A stretch of 64,000 bases of DNA from Roseburia sp. 1XD42-34. GTDB taxonomy: Bacteria; Bacillota; Bacilli; Bacillales; Amphibacillaceae. The notes under the pieces were generated by a model. That model made no database searches, had not been told where the DNA came from, and saw only the letters and a list, made by a program, of their open reading frames with translations. Positions 46,458 to 57,001 of the stretch are shown here, piece by piece (the first letter of the stretch is position 1; the number at the start of each line of letters is the position of its first letter). Where the stretch lies: NCBI RefSeq assembly GCF_009917385.1, contig NZ_QWLJ01000010.1, forward strand, positions 1 to 64,000, in the 5' to 3' direction. Position numbers and translations under genes: made by a program.

Positions 46458-46892
46458 TTATTTATCTTCTAAAACATGGACATGGATGCGATTTTTTCTG
46501 CTCGTTTCTGAAATAAGGCGATGTAATTGAATATAGACAAGTCCATGTTTATAAGTCGCTTTTATTTTATCAGCACGAACAGGATATGGCAGGGTTATTT
46601 TTCTTTCGAATACGCCATAAAGGATTTCTTCTTTCACTACTGTTCCATGGGAATGGTCGATATCAATCGAACCTCTTAATTCTAAGGTAGCGTAGTCTAC
46701 ATATATATCGAGCTTCTCTAAGTCATGTAAACCAGGAATATTTACGATACAAAACAATTCATGATCTGTTTGATAGATGTTAATTTGTGGTATTGTAGGT
46801 TTAATAAGACCTTCAAATTCATTCCAAAAGCTGTCACCGAAGAAATGATCCATATTCTTTTTCCAATCTGCCATTTGCTGAAATGGGTCCAT
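46458..46892 (-). CDS. small heat-shock protein, Hsp20/alpha-crystallin family
   Basis: The start at 46892 has CGAGGTGATAG upstream on the minus strand. The 144 residues have an N-terminal arm (DPFQQMADWKKNMDHFFGDS) and an alpha-crystallin domain (about 48-140) with the signature KHGLVYIQLHR in place of the usual G.L.I..P. The opening FQQMADWKKNMDHFFG is typical of Bacillus Hsp20/YocM-like proteins. It is an ATP-independent chaperone holding unfolding proteins. From 46893 to 47327 no gene is seen. Confidence 0.85.
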   Translation of the reverse strand: MDPFQQMADWKKNMDHFFGDSFWNEFEGLIKPTIPQINIYQTDHELFCIVNIPGLHDLEKLDIYVDYATLELRGSIDIDHSHGTVVKEEILYGVFERKITLPYPVRADKIKATYKHGLVYIQLHRLISETSRKNRIHVHVLEDK

Positions 46893-47327
46893 ACTATCAC
46901 CTCGTTTTCTTTTACTAAGCATTTGGTATGTAGCTGACAGTTAAGCCATGTCTTCCCATCATAAAGCTGAAAAAGGATGAAAGGAACGATCAGCTGCAAG
47001 TAAAATGTCCATTGTGGTTCATACAATGAATGGAAAAAATGATACAGGAAGTTTTCTAATATAGCCTATGTTGCAATGTATTCCATTGTGCATGGTGAAG
47101 GTACGCAAGCAAATAATAAAATTTTGTAAAACAATCATGAACAAAAAATTATTTCATATGTATGGAAAATGGGGTATGCTTAGAAAGCAAATTGAAAAAA
47201 GGAATGAATAAGTTCGAGTTTACAGTGAATGTCCGGTTAGGACTGCTCTAAAGATGTTGGACGTAACAGCCTGAAATGAAAGCATAGAAAGAAGGAAGAA
47301 GGGCAGTATGTTGTAAAGAGATTAGAA

Positions 47328-47528
47328 AGTATAAAAATTTTGGCTTTAGGGTAACGATATAATGGAATAGCCACGTCCGGCCTAAGCGCCCAGCAACTAG
47401 GCGACTTCACGAAAGCGCCTTCCGATAAGTCATCATCGGTTCGTTATCTCACCGTGATTCCTAAAACTTTAGTTGCTTCGCTCCAGCCGCTACGTTGCTA
47501 AACGGGCGCTTGCGCCTTTGTTTTTCAC
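47328..47528 (+). repeat. intergenic repeat family A, copy 3
   Basis: AGAAAGTATAAA, GCGCCCAGCAACTAGGCGAC, AAGTCATCATCGGTTCG, and ACGTTGCTAAACGGGCGCTTGCGCC followed by TTTGTTTTT. The GGCGC/GCGCC hairpin with T-run at the end looks like a terminator. This copy is the shortest and lies just upstream of yebE. Confidence 0.8.
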
Positions 47529-47571
47529 CTCGGACTTTTGAACATCCTCTTAAATGAAGGAGGGCTTGATC

Positions 47572-48180
47572 TTGGTAAGTAATGCAATTGTGATGGTAAC
47601 CATCATTTTAGTAATTAATATCGTCTACGTTTCACTATCAACTGTACGGATGATTTTAACACTAAAGGGACGGCGTTATATAGCTGCTTTCGTTAGCATG
47701 TTTGAAATTGTAATTTATGTACTAGGACTTGGGCTTGTATTAGATAACCTTAATGAAATTCAGAATTTAATTGCTTATGCCATTGGTTTTGGAATAGGTG
47801 TCATTTGTGGTTCGATGATTGAAGAGAAGTTGGCGCTGGGATATATTACGGTGAATGTGATCTCTTCTAATCCAGATATCTCCTTTACGAAGCAATTACG
47901 TGATAAAGGATATGGAGTGACAAGCTGGTATGCATATGGGATGGAGGGCGATAGGCTTTCCATGCAAATTTTAACCCCACGTAAGTATGAGCTTAGACTT
48001 TACGAAACGATTAAACAAATCGACCCGAAAGCTTTTATTATTGCTTATGAACCGAAGCAAATCTATGGAGGATTTTGGGTTAAACAAGTACGAAAAGGTC
48101 GGTTAATGAACCCGAAGAAAAAAGCAGAAGAACAGAAGCAACAACAGGTCAAAACGAGTGAACAAGAAGGACAGAAATAA
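47572..48180 (+). CDS. yebE: UPF0316 (DUF2179) membrane protein
   Basis: TTG 47572 fits AAGGAGGG at 47557; an ATG at 47554 lies in front of that site. The 202 residues have three hydrophobic segments (about 5-80), then a soluble DUF2179 domain ([20 protein letters not shown], about 105-165) and a charged Gln/Lys-rich tail. The family is associated with small-molecule or nucleotide sensing but its function is not established. Its place before purE matches B. subtilis yebE. Confidence 0.88.
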   Translation: MVSNAIVMVTIILVINIVYVSLSTVRMILTLKGRRYIAAFVSMFEIVIYVLGLGLVLDNLNEIQNLIAYAIGFGIGVICGSMIEEKLALGYITVNVISSNPDISFTKQLRDKGYGVTSWYAYGMEGDRLSMQILTPRKYELRLYETIKQIDPKAFIIAYEPKQIYGGFWVKQVRKGRLMNPKKKAEEQKQQQVKTSEQEGQK

Positions 48181-48231
48181 AAAGTATATTTTTCAAACAT
48201 ATAGTGCAGTATTAATCGAATTAATCATTAA

Positions 48232-48273
48232 AAACCGAACATTGTTTTTCGTTAATGAAAAAAATGTTCGTTC
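48232..48273 (+). promoter_or_regulatory. PurR box pair upstream of purE
   Basis: ACCGAACATT (CGAACATT at 48236-48243) and the inverted AATGTTCG (48263-48270), spaced by 19 bases and ending eight bases before the -35. It is a typical control site for Bacillus PurR, which releases DNA when PRPP is high. Confidence 0.85.
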
Positions 48274-48278
48274 TTTTA

Positions 48279-48307
48279 TTGACAGTTATGCAATAACTTG
48301 TTATTCT
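48279..48307 (+). promoter_or_regulatory. sigma-A promoter of the pur operon
   Basis: TTGACA (48279-48284), a 17-base spacer and TATTCT (48302-48307), directly after the PurR boxes and about 25 bases before the riboswitch. Confidence 0.75.
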
Positions 48308-48331
48308 TGAATCGACAATAAAACATCGGCT

Positions 48332-48399
48332 CCTCATATAAAACTGAGAATATGGCTCAGAAGTTTCTACCCAGCACCGTAAATGACTGGACTATGAGG
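48332..48399 (+). ncRNA. guanine (purine) riboswitch aptamer of the pur operon
   Basis: P1 CCTCAT (48332-48337) pairs with ATGAGG (48394-48399). P2 is CTGAG/CTCAG. The core AGTTTCTACC and P3 CCAG/CTGG with loop CACCGTAAATG are conserved. The J3/1 segment GACTATG has C at the specificity position, so the ligand is guanine or hypoxanthine. Binding should end transcription at 48444-48500. Confidence 0.95.
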
Positions 48400-48443
48400 G
48401 AAGTAGGATCGTGTGGTAGGCACGTCTGTTTCGTTGTACATAG

Positions 48444-48500
48444 AAACAGGTCTATTCTCTTCTCTCATCGATATGAGGGTAGCAGGATAGACCTGTTTTT
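48444..48500 (+). terminator. riboswitch-controlled terminator before purE
   Basis: AAACAGGTCTAT (48444-48455) pairs exactly with ATAGACCTGTTT (48487-48498), with an inner CTCAT/ATGAG stem, and ends in T5. Confidence 0.9.
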
Positions 48501-48504
48501 AATC

Positions 48505-48607
48505 TTGCACTATAGGAAAGTATAAAATTTTTTTGGTTTATAGTATAAGAAAAACTACAGCTTCCACCATAAAGATTTGCCGGTAAGCCAAGTTTTTCTA
48601 AACAGAG
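48505..48607 (+). repeat. intergenic repeat family B, copy 2, inside the purE leader
   Basis: TTGCACTATAGGAAAGTATAA, then T7 with GGTTTATAGTATAAGAAAAAC, ending GCCAAGTTTTTCTAAA. It is the same element as at 44156 in the other orientation. It lies between the riboswitch terminator and purE, so every pur message carries it. Confidence 0.82.
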
Positions 48608-48681
48608 GCAAGCGTATCTGTAGTCATTCGCAACTTGTTTTCGCATGCTAGGAAAATAAAAATAATAAGGTGGTCAAAACA

Positions 48682-49167
48682 ATGATTGGGGTAATCATGG
48701 GCAGTATTTCTGATTGGGATACGATGAAGCATACTTGCGATGTATTGGAACAATTGCAACTGCCATATGAAAAAGAAATTATGTCAGCACACCGTACACC
48801 AGACGATATGTTTACATACGCGAAGTCTGCTAGAGAACGTGGAATCAAAGTAATCGTTGCTGGTGCTGGGGGGGCAGCTCATTTGCCAGGGATGGTAGCA
48901 TCACAAACTAATCTTCCGGTAATCGGTGTTCCTGTGGAGAGCAAGTCCTTACAAGGGCTGGATTCACTATTATCGATCGTGCAAATGCCTGGTGGTGTAC
49001 CAACTGCTACCGTTGCCATTGGCAAAGCAGGAGCAAAGAACGCTGCAATTCTGGCAGGGCAAATTGTAGGTGCATTTGATAAAAAAGTGGCAAGGAAGCT
49101 GGACGATTATCGAAATAAGATGAAAGCAGACGTTGCAGAAATGAGGGACGAACTTGCAAAGAAATAA
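48682..49167 (+). CDS. purE: N5-carboxyaminoimidazole ribonucleotide mutase
   Basis: ATG 48682 gives [15 protein letters not shown]; a GTG four codons earlier lies in the ribosome site (AATAAGGTGG). The 161 residues contain the substrate loop MGSISDW, SAHRTPD and [16 protein letters not shown], which define PurE. It moves the carboxyl group of N5-CAIR to C4, giving CAIR. First gene of the operon. Confidence 0.96.
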   Translation: MIGVIMGSISDWDTMKHTCDVLEQLQLPYEKEIMSAHRTPDDMFTYAKSARERGIKVIVAGAGGAAHLPGMVASQTNLPVIGVPVESKSLQGLDSLLSIVQMPGGVPTATVAIGKAGAKNAAILAGQIVGAFDKKVARKLDDYRNKMKADVAEMRDELAKK

Positions 49168-50281
49168 TGGTATCTTACCTCCTAATACAATTGGAATTAT
49201 TGGCGGTGGACAGCTTGGTCGGATGATGGCGATCGCAGCTAAATATATGGGTTACCGGATTGCAGTTCTCGATCCAACTGTCGATTGCCCGACAGCGCAA
49301 GTTGCGGACCATTCGATCGTTGGTGCATACAACGATATGGAAGCTATAAAAAAGTTAGCTGAAATATCAGATGTCATTACGTACGAGTTTGAAAATGTGG
49401 ATTTACAAGCAGCGGCCTTTTTAGAACAGCAAGGCAAGCTCCCACAAGGTGCTTACGCATTAGAAGTAACACAAAATCGCGAAAAAGAGAAAACAGTCAT
49501 GCAAGAGCTCGGTTTACCCGTAGCACCCTTTGCGATTGTTCGAAGTGCAGAAGAATGTGAACAGGTATTACGTCATTTCTCACTTCCTGCTGTAATAAAG
49601 ACGTGCAGTGGGGGATATGATGGGAAAGGTCAACTAAAAATAGAGGATACGTCGCAGTTTGCTGCAGCTTGTGCGTTTGCAGAAGAGCACCGCCATTCTA
49701 TTATAGAGCAGTGGGTACCTTTTGATAAAGAGGTATCCGTCATTTTTACGCGTTCTCAGACTGGTGAGATCACCTTTTTTCCGCTTGCGGAAAATGAGCA
49801 TCGAAAACATATTTTATATCAGACATCGGTACCTGCTACTATTCCAAAAATAGTGGAGAGTCGTGCGATGAAAGCAGTAGAAAAGCTGGCGCATCATATG
49901 AACATTGTCGGTACATTTGCTGTGGAGTTATTTGTACAGGCAGATTCCATTTATATGAATGAAATGGCACCACGCCCACATAATTCAGGTCATTATACGA
50001 TCGAAGCATGTACGGTTTCCCAATTTATGCAACATATCCGAGCGATTTGTCAGTTACCGTTGCTTGAGGTTAGTCTTCTACAGTCAGCGATAATGGTCAA
50101 TATATTAGGAAAAGATCTGGAAGGAGTCGTTCAGCTTTTACCGAAAACCCCCACAGGCTTTGTTCATTTATATGGAAAAAAAGCAACGAAACCAAACAGA
50201 AAAATGGGGCATATTACCTTTATTGGCGATACAATAGAGAACGTGCAACAACAAATGAAGACATTTTGGGAGGCAAAATAA
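49154..50281 (+). CDS. purK: N5-carboxyaminoimidazole ribonucleotide synthase
   Basis: A TTG start at 49154 overlaps purE by 14 bases; GAGGGA lies upstream. The 375-residue ATP-grasp enzyme has [17 protein letters not shown] (about 13-29), [11 protein letters not shown] (ATP loop) and [14 protein letters not shown] (metal site). It makes N5-CAIR from AIR, bicarbonate and ATP for PurE. Confidence 0.95.
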   Translation: MQRNNGILPPNTIGIIGGGQLGRMMAIAAKYMGYRIAVLDPTVDCPTAQVADHSIVGAYNDMEAIKKLAEISDVITYEFENVDLQAAAFLEQQGKLPQGAYALEVTQNREKEKTVMQELGLPVAPFAIVRSAEECEQVLRHFSLPAVIKTCSGGYDGKGQLKIEDTSQFAAACAFAEEHRHSIIEQWVPFDKEVSVIFTRSQTGEITFFPLAENEHRKHILYQTSVPATIPKIVESRAMKAVEKLAHHMNIVGTFAVELFVQADSIYMNEMAPRPHNSGHYTIEACTVSQFMQHIRAICQLPLLEVSLLQSAIMVNILGKDLEGVVQLLPKTPTGFVHLYGKKATKPNRKMGHITFIGDTIENVQQQMKTFWEAK

Positions 50282-51576
50282 TGATTGGACGTTATACAAG
50301 AGAAGAAATGGGAGCTATTTGGACGGAAGAAAATAAATTTAAAGCTTGGCTTGAAGTTGAAATTTTAGTTTGTGAAGCTTGGGGAAAATTGGGTGTTATT
50401 CCCAAAGAGGATGTACAACAACTACGTGCCAACGCCTCATTTCATATGGATCGCATTTATGAAATTGAAAAAGAAACGCATCATGATGTCGTTGCTTTTA
50501 CAAGGGCGGTTTCAGAAACGCTGGGCGAAGAAAAGAAATGGGTGCATTATGGGTTAACTTCTACAGACGTTGTAGATACTGCACTTTCCTATTTAATCAA
50601 ACAAGCAAATAATATCATTCGTCAAGATTTACATCGGTTTATGAAGATTTTGCAAGACAAGGCGATGGAGCATAAACATACCGTCATGATGGGAAGAACG
50701 CATGGTGTCCATGCAGAGCCGACTACCTTTGGATTAAAGTTGGCACTTTGGTACGAGGAAATGAAACGGAATCTGGAACGATTTGAAGCAGCCGCAACAT
50801 CCATTGAGTTTGGAAAGCTATCTGGCGCTGTTGGTACGTATGCCAATATTGATCCATATGTAGAGCAATACGTGTGCGGTAAATTAGGATTGACACCAGC
50901 TCCTGTATCCACACAAACCCTACAGCGTGATCGTCATGCAGCTTATATCGCTACACTAGCTTTAATCGCAACGTCGATTGAAAAATTTGCCACAGAAATT
51001 CGTGGCTTACAAAAAACGGAGACGCGTGAAGTAGAGGAACGTTTCGCCAAAGGACAAAAAGGTTCTTCTGCTATGCCACATAAACGGAATCCAATCGGTT
51101 CAGAAAATATGACTGGTATGGCAAGAGTGCTGCGTGGTTATGTAACAACAGCGTATGAAAATGTCGTCTTATGGCATGAACGGGATATATCCCATTCCTC
51201 TGCGGAAAGAATTATTTTGCCTGATGCGACCACCGCACTTGATTATATGCTGAACCGTTTTAGTAACATTGTAAAGAATTTAACGGTCTTTCCAGAAAAT
51301 ATGAAGCGAAATATTGATAAAACACATGGAGTTATTTTCTCACAACGTGTGCTGCTCGCTTTAATCGATAAAGGAATGAGTCGTGAAGCAGCGTACGACA
51401 CCGTACAGCCAAAAGCAATGCAAGCATGGGAAACAGGAACCCATTTTAAACAGCTTATCGAAGAAGATGAAATGATTACATCCCATTTATCTAATGCAGA
51501 AATTGAGGATTGTTTTGATTATACGTACCATTTAAAAAATGTCGATCAGATTTTTGAAAAAATCGGATTAGTATGA
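50281..51576 (+). CDS. purB: adenylosuccinate lyase
   Basis: ATG overlaps the purK stop by one base (TAATG) and follows GGGAGG. The 431 residues contain [32 protein letters not shown] and the flexible signature loop [17 protein letters not shown] (about 260-276) with the catalytic Ser. It removes fumarate from SAICAR and from adenylosuccinate, so it serves both the IMP and AMP branches. Confidence 0.96.
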   Translation: MIGRYTREEMGAIWTEENKFKAWLEVEILVCEAWGKLGVIPKEDVQQLRANASFHMDRIYEIEKETHHDVVAFTRAVSETLGEEKKWVHYGLTSTDVVDTALSYLIKQANNIIRQDLHRFMKILQDKAMEHKHTVMMGRTHGVHAEPTTFGLKLALWYEEMKRNLERFEAAATSIEFGKLSGAVGTYANIDPYVEQYVCGKLGLTPAPVSTQTLQRDRHAAYIATLALIATSIEKFATEIRGLQKTETREVEERFAKGQKGSSAMPHKRNPIGSENMTGMARVLRGYVTTAYENVVLWHERDISHSSAERIILPDATTALDYMLNRFSNIVKNLTVFPENMKRNIDKTHGVIFSQRVLLALIDKGMSREAAYDTVQPKAMQAWETGTHFKQLIEEDEMITSHLSNAEIEDCFDYTYHLKNVDQIFEKIGLV

Positions 51577-51586
51577 GGTGAATAAA

Positions 51587-52300
51587 ATGAAGGGTGCCTT
51601 ACTTTATGAAGGAAAGGCGAAGCAAGTGTTTAAAGTAAACGGGGGAGCAGGGAAGCTCATCCTTTCTTATAAAAATGATGCTACCGCCTTTAATGGGGAA
51701 AAGAAATCGGTTTTTCCAGGTAAAGGTCGTTTAAATAACGAAATAGCTTCACATATTTTTTCCATTCTGCAGGGTAAAGGGGTAGACACACACTTTATAC
51801 AGCGTTTAAACGATACTGAACAGCTTGTTCAGCAAACAGAAATAATTCCCTTGGAGGTCGTTGTTCGTAATGTTGCCGCTGGCAGCATTACGAAACGCCT
51901 CGGAATTGAAGAAAAAACGTGCTTTGAACCACCGATAGTAGAGCTGTTTTACAAAGATGATGCCCTTGGAGACCCATTCATTAATGATGAACATGCATTA
52001 TTTTTAACAAATGTTACACGAACGGATTTAGAAGCAATTAAAACCAAGGCGTTAGAGATTAACAGACATTTACAGACCATTTTTCAAGCTATACGTATTC
52101 TATTAGTTGATTTTAAACTAGAATTCGGCCGATTAGCATGTGGATCGATTGTGCTCGCTGATGAAATTTCGCCAGATACTTGCAGACTTTGGGATGTCGA
52201 AACATTTGAAAAACTCGATAAAGACGTCTTTCGTCACGGTACTGGTGATTTGTTGACTGTTTACCAAGAAATTTTAAATCGACTGGAGGAGCAGAAATGA
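51587..52300 (+). CDS. purC: SAICAR synthetase
   Basis: ATG 51587 is seven bases after GAGGTG; an in-frame GTG three codons earlier is inside that site. The 237 residues start LLYEGKAKQVFK, with the ATP and CAIR residues in NDATAFNGEKK and LEVVVRNVAAGSITKRLG, and DFKLEFG near the end. It couples aspartate to CAIR. Confidence 0.96.
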   Translation: MKGALLYEGKAKQVFKVNGGAGKLILSYKNDATAFNGEKKSVFPGKGRLNNEIASHIFSILQGKGVDTHFIQRLNDTEQLVQQTEIIPLEVVVRNVAAGSITKRLGIEEKTCFEPPIVELFYKDDALGDPFINDEHALFLTNVTRTDLEAIKTKALEINRHLQTIFQAIRILLVDFKLEFGRLACGSIVLADEISPDTCRLWDVETFEKLDKDVFRHGTGDLLTVYQEILNRLEEQK

Positions 52301-52548
52301 AAAAAGTAATGGTGCATATTACGCTCAAAGCAGGTGTGCTTGATCCACAAGGGAAAGCAATTCAACGTTCTTTGCATGCTTTAGGCTATACAGAGGTAGA
52401 AGAGGCGCGAGTTGGAAAAATGATTGAATTACAAATGGAGGAAGGTCCACAATTAGAAACTCGCATAACGGAAATGTGCGATAAACTCTTGGCTAATCCT
52501 GTAATTGAAAACTATCAATTTACAATAGAGGAGGATGTTCGCTCGTGA
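52297..52548 (+). CDS. purS: FGAM synthase subunit PurS
   Basis: ATG overlaps purC by four bases. The 83-residue protein ([35 protein letters not shown]) bridges PurL and PurQ in the Gram-positive three-part FGAM synthase. Length and position between purC and purQ are standard. Confidence 0.95.
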   Translation: MKKVMVHITLKAGVLDPQGKAIQRSLHALGYTEVEEARVGKMIELQMEEGPQLETRITEMCDKLLANPVIENYQFTIEEDVRS

Positions 52549-53228
52549 AATTTGCCGTGGTTACCTTTCCGGGTTCTAACTGTGATAAAGATATGTATGA
52601 AGCGGTGAAAAACATTTTAAAAGCAGATGCTGACCTATTATGGTATGAACATGCGAATCTGGAAAACTATGATGCCATTCTATTGCCAGGTGGATTTTCA
52701 TATGGCGATTATTTACGCACAGGGGCGATTGCAGCTACATCGAAGGTGATGCAGCAAGTGAAGCAACATGCAGCACAAGGAAAGCCTGTACTAGGTGTAT
52801 GTAATGGATTTCAAATTTTAACCGAATCAGGCTTGTTGCCAGGTGCGTTATTGCGTAATAAAAAGCTATCCTTTATGTGCCATCAAGAAACATTAACAGT
52901 GGAGAACAGTCAAACGATATTTACAACTGCTTATACCAAGGGTGAAACGATACAATTACCAATTGCCCATGGGGAGGGGAACTATTACTGTGATGAAATT
53001 ACGTTGCAAGAGTTAACGGAAAACCAGCAAATTGTCTTCACCTATCAGAATAATCCCAATGGTTCAGTTGCAAATATTGCTGGGATTGTGAATAAGCAAG
53101 GGAATGTACTTGGAATGATGCCACATCCTGAACGAGCTGTAGAACAATTGTTAGGTAGTGCGGATGGCTTACGATTATTTCAGTCATTAATTCATAATTG
53201 GAGGGAAACGTATGTTGCAAACGCATGA
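52545..53228 (+). CDS. purQ: FGAM synthase glutaminase subunit PurQ
   Basis: GTG overlaps purS by four bases, with GGAGG upstream. The 227-residue class I glutamine amidotransferase has [13 protein letters not shown], the oxyanion loop [12 protein letters not shown], nucleophile Cys in [10 protein letters not shown] (about 86) and the catalytic His/Glu in [10 protein letters not shown]. It hands ammonia to PurL. Confidence 0.96.
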   Translation: MKFAVVTFPGSNCDKDMYEAVKNILKADADLLWYEHANLENYDAILLPGGFSYGDYLRTGAIAATSKVMQQVKQHAAQGKPVLGVCNGFQILTESGLLPGALLRNKKLSFMCHQETLTVENSQTIFTTAYTKGETIQLPIAHGEGNYYCDEITLQELTENQQIVFTYQNNPNGSVANIAGIVNKQGNVLGMMPHPERAVEQLLGSADGLRLFQSLIHNWRETYVANA

Positions 53229-55440
53229 AATAAGTCCGGAAGAAATTGAAAATGATGCGCTTTATCGCGATATGGGGTTAAATGATGAAGAATATCAAAT
53301 GGTGAAAACGATTTTACAGCGCAGACCGAATTATACGGAAACAGGGATATTTTCGGTCATGTGGTCCGAGCATTGCAGCTATAAATCTTCCAAGCCACTA
53401 TTAAAAAAATTCCCCACCAAAGCACCACATGTACTGCAAGGTCCTGGAGAAGGGGCAGGTATTATTGATATTGGCGATCAGCAGGCAGTTGTTTTTAAAG
53501 TAGAAAGCCATAATCATCCTTCTGCTGTTGAGCCATACCAAGGTGCTGCTACAGGGGTTGGCGGAATTATTCGTGATGTTTTTTCGATGGGGGCACGTCC
53601 CATAGCACTGTTAAATTCATTGCGCTTTGGTCCACTGACGAGTGAACGGACGAAATATTTATTTACAGGTGTGGTTGACGGGATAGCTGGTTATGGAAAC
53701 TGTGTGGGCGTTCCAACGGTCGGAGGGGAAGTGCAATTTGATGATTGTTATCAGGAAAATCCATTAGTGAATGCGATGTGTGTCGGTCTCATCGATCATG
53801 AGGACATCCAAAAAGGAGTTGCAACTGGGATAGGTAATACGGTTATTTATGCAGGAGCTCCAACAGGACGTGACGGCATTCATGGAGCCACCTTTGCTTC
53901 GGATGATTTAGCAGAGGACTCGCTAAAAGATCGTCCAGCGGTGCAAGTTGGTGACCCATTTATGGAAAAACTGTTAATTGAAGCATGCTTAGAGGTTATT
54001 CAGTCAGATGCGGTTGTTGGCATGCAGGATATGGGAGCAGCTGGGTTAACTTCCTCAGCCAGCGAAATGGCAAGTAAAGCCGGCACCGGGCTAGAAATGG
54101 ATTTAGACTATGTTCCGCAACGAGAACAAAACATGTCGGCGTATGAACTAATGCTGTCTGAATCTCAAGAACGGATGTTACTCGTAGTTAAAAAAGGGCG
54201 TGAACAAGAAATTATCGAAGTATTCCAAAAGTATGGCTTGCAAGCTGTAGCAGTTGGAAAAGTCATTAAAGAAAAGGCATTTCGGATTTTTCAACATGCC
54301 AAGTTGATGGCTGATATTCCAGTAGATGCTTTAGCGGAAGAAGCGCCAGTCTACCATTTGCCGGCAAAAGAGCCGACGTATTTTCAAACATTTCAACAAA
54401 TGGAAGCTACCGTACCAACTGTTAGTGACCATGCGCAAACGCTGAAGCAATTATTACAACAGCCAACGATTGCTTCTAAAGAATGGGTCTATAAACAATA
54501 TGATTCCATGGTACAAACTAATACTGTCGTTGCCCCAGGATCAGATGCAGCGGTAGTGCGTATAAAAGGGACAGATAAGGCATTAGCTATGACAACGGAC
54601 TGTAATTCCCGTTATATTTATTTAGATCCGGAGACTGGAGGAAAAATTGCTGTAGCTGAAGCTGCGCGCAACATCGTTTGTTCAGGTGCGAAGCCATTAG
54701 GTTTAACAGATGGGTTAAATTTTGGAAATCCTACAAATCCGGAAGTATTCTGGCAGATGGAAAAAAGTGTGGAAGGAATGGCAGCAGCCTGTGACGAATT
54801 AGCCACACCAGTGGTTAGTGGAAACGTATCGCTATATAACCAATCAGGAGGAAAAGCAGTATTTCCAACGCCAGTTGTGGGAATGGTTGGTTTACATGCA
54901 TCATTAGCGCATATAACGCCAAGCTTTTTCCAGCATGCTGGTGATGCGATTTATGTGATTGGAGAAACAGACTGTGCTTTTGGAGGCAGCGAATTGCAGC
55001 TGTTGCTCTATGGGAAATATGAAGGAAAAGCACCCTATATTGATTTACAAGTAGAGAAAAAGCGACAGGATCAGCTATTAGCTGCTATTCAAGAAGGAAC
55101 GGTTACATCTGCGCACGACGTTGCTGAAGGTGGGTTAGCTGTTGCTTTAGCAGAAAGTTTATTTTCCAATCAAAAACTCGGTGCAACCGTTGAGTTAAAT
55201 GGAGATCCAACAACCATGTTGTTTAGCGAAACACAGTCTCGTTTTATCGTAACTGTTCAGGAGGAGCAGAAAGAAAGCTTTGAGAATGTGGTGGAAGATG
55301 CGATAGAGATTGGAAAAGTTACAAGTGATGAAATGCTTCAAATTTCTATTAATGGAGAGAAACTGGTTTTTGAATCTGTATCTTTATTACAAGCACAATG
55401 GAAAGGGGCCATTCCATGTATGCTGAAGACAGAGGCATAA
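53212..55440 (+). CDS. purL: FGAM synthase large subunit PurL
   Basis: ATG 53212 follows GGAGGG and overlaps purQ by 17 bases. The 742-residue size is that of the short Gram-positive PurL. Motifs include [15 protein letters not shown] (catalytic His), [20 protein letters not shown] (metal/ATP) and [14 protein letters not shown] near the end. It uses ATP and ammonia to convert FGAR to FGAM. Confidence 0.96.
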   Translation: MLQTHEISPEEIENDALYRDMGLNDEEYQMVKTILQRRPNYTETGIFSVMWSEHCSYKSSKPLLKKFPTKAPHVLQGPGEGAGIIDIGDQQAVVFKVESHNHPSAVEPYQGAATGVGGIIRDVFSMGARPIALLNSLRFGPLTSERTKYLFTGVVDGIAGYGNCVGVPTVGGEVQFDDCYQENPLVNAMCVGLIDHEDIQKGVATGIGNTVIYAGAPTGRDGIHGATFASDDLAEDSLKDRPAVQVGDPFMEKLLIEACLEVIQSDAVVGMQDMGAAGLTSSASEMASKAGTGLEMDLDYVPQREQNMSAYELMLSESQERMLLVVKKGREQEIIEVFQKYGLQAVAVGKVIKEKAFRIFQHAKLMADIPVDALAEEAPVYHLPAKEPTYFQTFQQMEATVPTVSDHAQTLKQLLQQPTIASKEWVYKQYDSMVQTNTVVAPGSDAAVVRIKGTDKALAMTTDCNSRYIYLDPETGGKIAVAEAARNIVCSGAKPLGLTDGLNFGNPTNPEVFWQMEKSVEGMAAACDELATPVVSGNVSLYNQSGGKAVFPTPVVGMVGLHASLAHITPSFFQHAGDAIYVIGETDCAFGGSELQLLLYGKYEGKAPYIDLQVEKKRQDQLLAAIQEGTVTSAHDVAEGGLAVALAESLFSNQKLGATVELNGDPTTMLFSETQSRFIVTVQEEQKESFENVVEDAIEIGKVTSDEMLQISINGEKLVFESVSLLQAQWKGAIPCMLKTEA

Positions 55441-56840
55441 ATGAAGAGTGCGGTGTATTTGGCATATGGGGTCATGAAAAAGCGGCGGAACTGACGTATT
55501 ATGGATTGCATTCCATGCAGCATCGTGGGCAAGAGGGTGCTGGTATTGTTGTTAGTGATGGCAGTCAGCTAAAAGCTCATAAAGGTTTAGGATTAGTGAA
55601 TGACGTTTTTAAGCATGCGAACTTTTCCACATTGCGAGGTGATGTAGCTATCGGGCATGTGCGCTACTCGACACAAGGTGCAAAGTCGTTAGAAAATGTA
55701 CAGCCATTATTGTTTCATTCCCAAAAAGGGAGTATGGCACTCGCGCACAATGGCAACTTAGTTAATGCGTATGCTTTGCGCTCAGAATTAGAAGAAGAAG
55801 GAAGTATATTACAAACATCATCGGACACAGAAGTATTGGCACATTTAATGAAGCGTAACGGAAATGATGTCTCAGAAAAGTCCATTGCAGAAGCCTTAAA
55901 CCAAGTGACAGGTGCCTATGCATATTTAATTTTAACGGAAAATCGCATGTTTGTTGCCCTCGATCCACACGGTATAAGACCTTTATCCATTGGCAGGCTG
56001 GGGGATGCATATGTCGTTGCCTCTGAGACTTGTGCCTTTGGACAGATTGGCGCAGTCTTTGAGCGAGAGGTATTACCTGGGGAACTTATTATGATTGATT
56101 ATCATGGTCTTACCTCGACAAGATTTGCGATGCGAGAACAACGGAAAATGTGCGTCATGGAGTATGTTTATCTATCACGTCCTGACAGCGATGTCAATCA
56201 TGTTAATGTCCACACGTCTCGGAAAAATATGGGGAGGGAGCTTGCAAAAGAAGCTCCTTCTAACGCAGATATTGTTGTTGGCGTTCCTGATTCCAGTACA
56301 TCTGCGGCTATCGGCTACGCAGAAGAGAGTGGACTTCCCTACGAAATGGGAATTGTTAAGAACCGCTATGTTGGGAGAACGTTTATCCAACCTTCCCAAG
56401 AATTACGGGAGCAGGGAGTGAAGATGAAGTTATCGCCAGTACGAAGCATCATTGAAGGAAAACGCGTTGTTATGATTGATGATTCGATCGTTCGCGGCAC
56501 AACGAGTAAGCGGATTGTGCAGATGCTTAAAAGGGCGGGCGCCAAAGAGGTACATGTCCGCATCGCTTCTCCGGCTATTCAATATCCTTGCTATTATGGA
56601 ATCGATATGTCAACAAGAAAAGAGTTAATCGCAGCCAATTACAAACTAGATGAAATAAGCAACCTCATTGGGGCAGATAGTCTTGCGTACTTGTCAGAGG
56701 CAGGAATGGAAAAAGCCATTTTAATCGATAAGACGATCCATCAAGGCGTTTGTACAGCTTGTATGACTGGCAAGTACCCTTTGCCGGTTGAAGAAGGGTC
56801 CGAAGAAAAGCCCTTTTATCCTGCAAGCGAGGTACGGTAG
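55416..56840 (+). CDS. purF: amidophosphoribosyltransferase
   Basis: I chose ATG 55416 (AAAGGGG upstream), because it gives an 11-residue propeptide before the catalytic Cys12 in [13 protein letters not shown], as in B. subtilis; an earlier in-frame ATG at 55398 would make it 18 too long. The 474 residues carry a glutaminase domain and a PRTase domain with [18 protein letters not shown]. Cys residues in GVCTACMTG fit the iron-sulfur cluster of the Bacillus type. It performs the committed step, PRPP to phosphoribosylamine. It overlaps purL by 25 bases. Confidence 0.96.
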   Translation: MYAEDRGINEECGVFGIWGHEKAAELTYYGLHSMQHRGQEGAGIVVSDGSQLKAHKGLGLVNDVFKHANFSTLRGDVAIGHVRYSTQGAKSLENVQPLLFHSQKGSMALAHNGNLVNAYALRSELEEEGSILQTSSDTEVLAHLMKRNGNDVSEKSIAEALNQVTGAYAYLILTENRMFVALDPHGIRPLSIGRLGDAYVVASETCAFGQIGAVFEREVLPGELIMIDYHGLTSTRFAMREQRKMCVMEYVYLSRPDSDVNHVNVHTSRKNMGRELAKEAPSNADIVVGVPDSSTSAAIGYAEESGLPYEMGIVKNRYVGRTFIQPSQELREQGVKMKLSPVRSIIEGKRVVMIDDSIVRGTTSKRIVQMLKRAGAKEVHVRIASPAIQYPCYYGIDMSTRKELIAANYKLDEISNLIGADSLAYLSEAGMEKAILIDKTIHQGVCTACMTGKYPLPVEEGSEEKPFYPASEVR

Positions 56841-56898
56841 GATTTTTGCTATTTGGAAGTAAAAACACACAAATCGAAGTAACAGAGAACAGCAACGG

Positions 56899-56968
56899 GT
56901 CTTTTGTAGTACGAACTATTCAGTAAAAGATGGAGGATAACTCCTCCCGCAGAAAGTTTTACTTTATG
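56899..56968 (+). repeat. repeat family C, 3' tail only (copy 5), between purF and purM
   Basis: ACTATTCAGTAAAAGATGGAGG, then AACTCCTCCCGCAGAAAGTT and TTACTTTAT corresponds to the last third of the family C copies at 45091 and 61413. It lies within the pur message in the 161-base purF-purM gap, the largest gap in the operon. Confidence 0.6.
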
Positions 56969-57001
56969 AGCTGTTTTACTATTGGAAAAGGAGAAGTGAC
57001 A

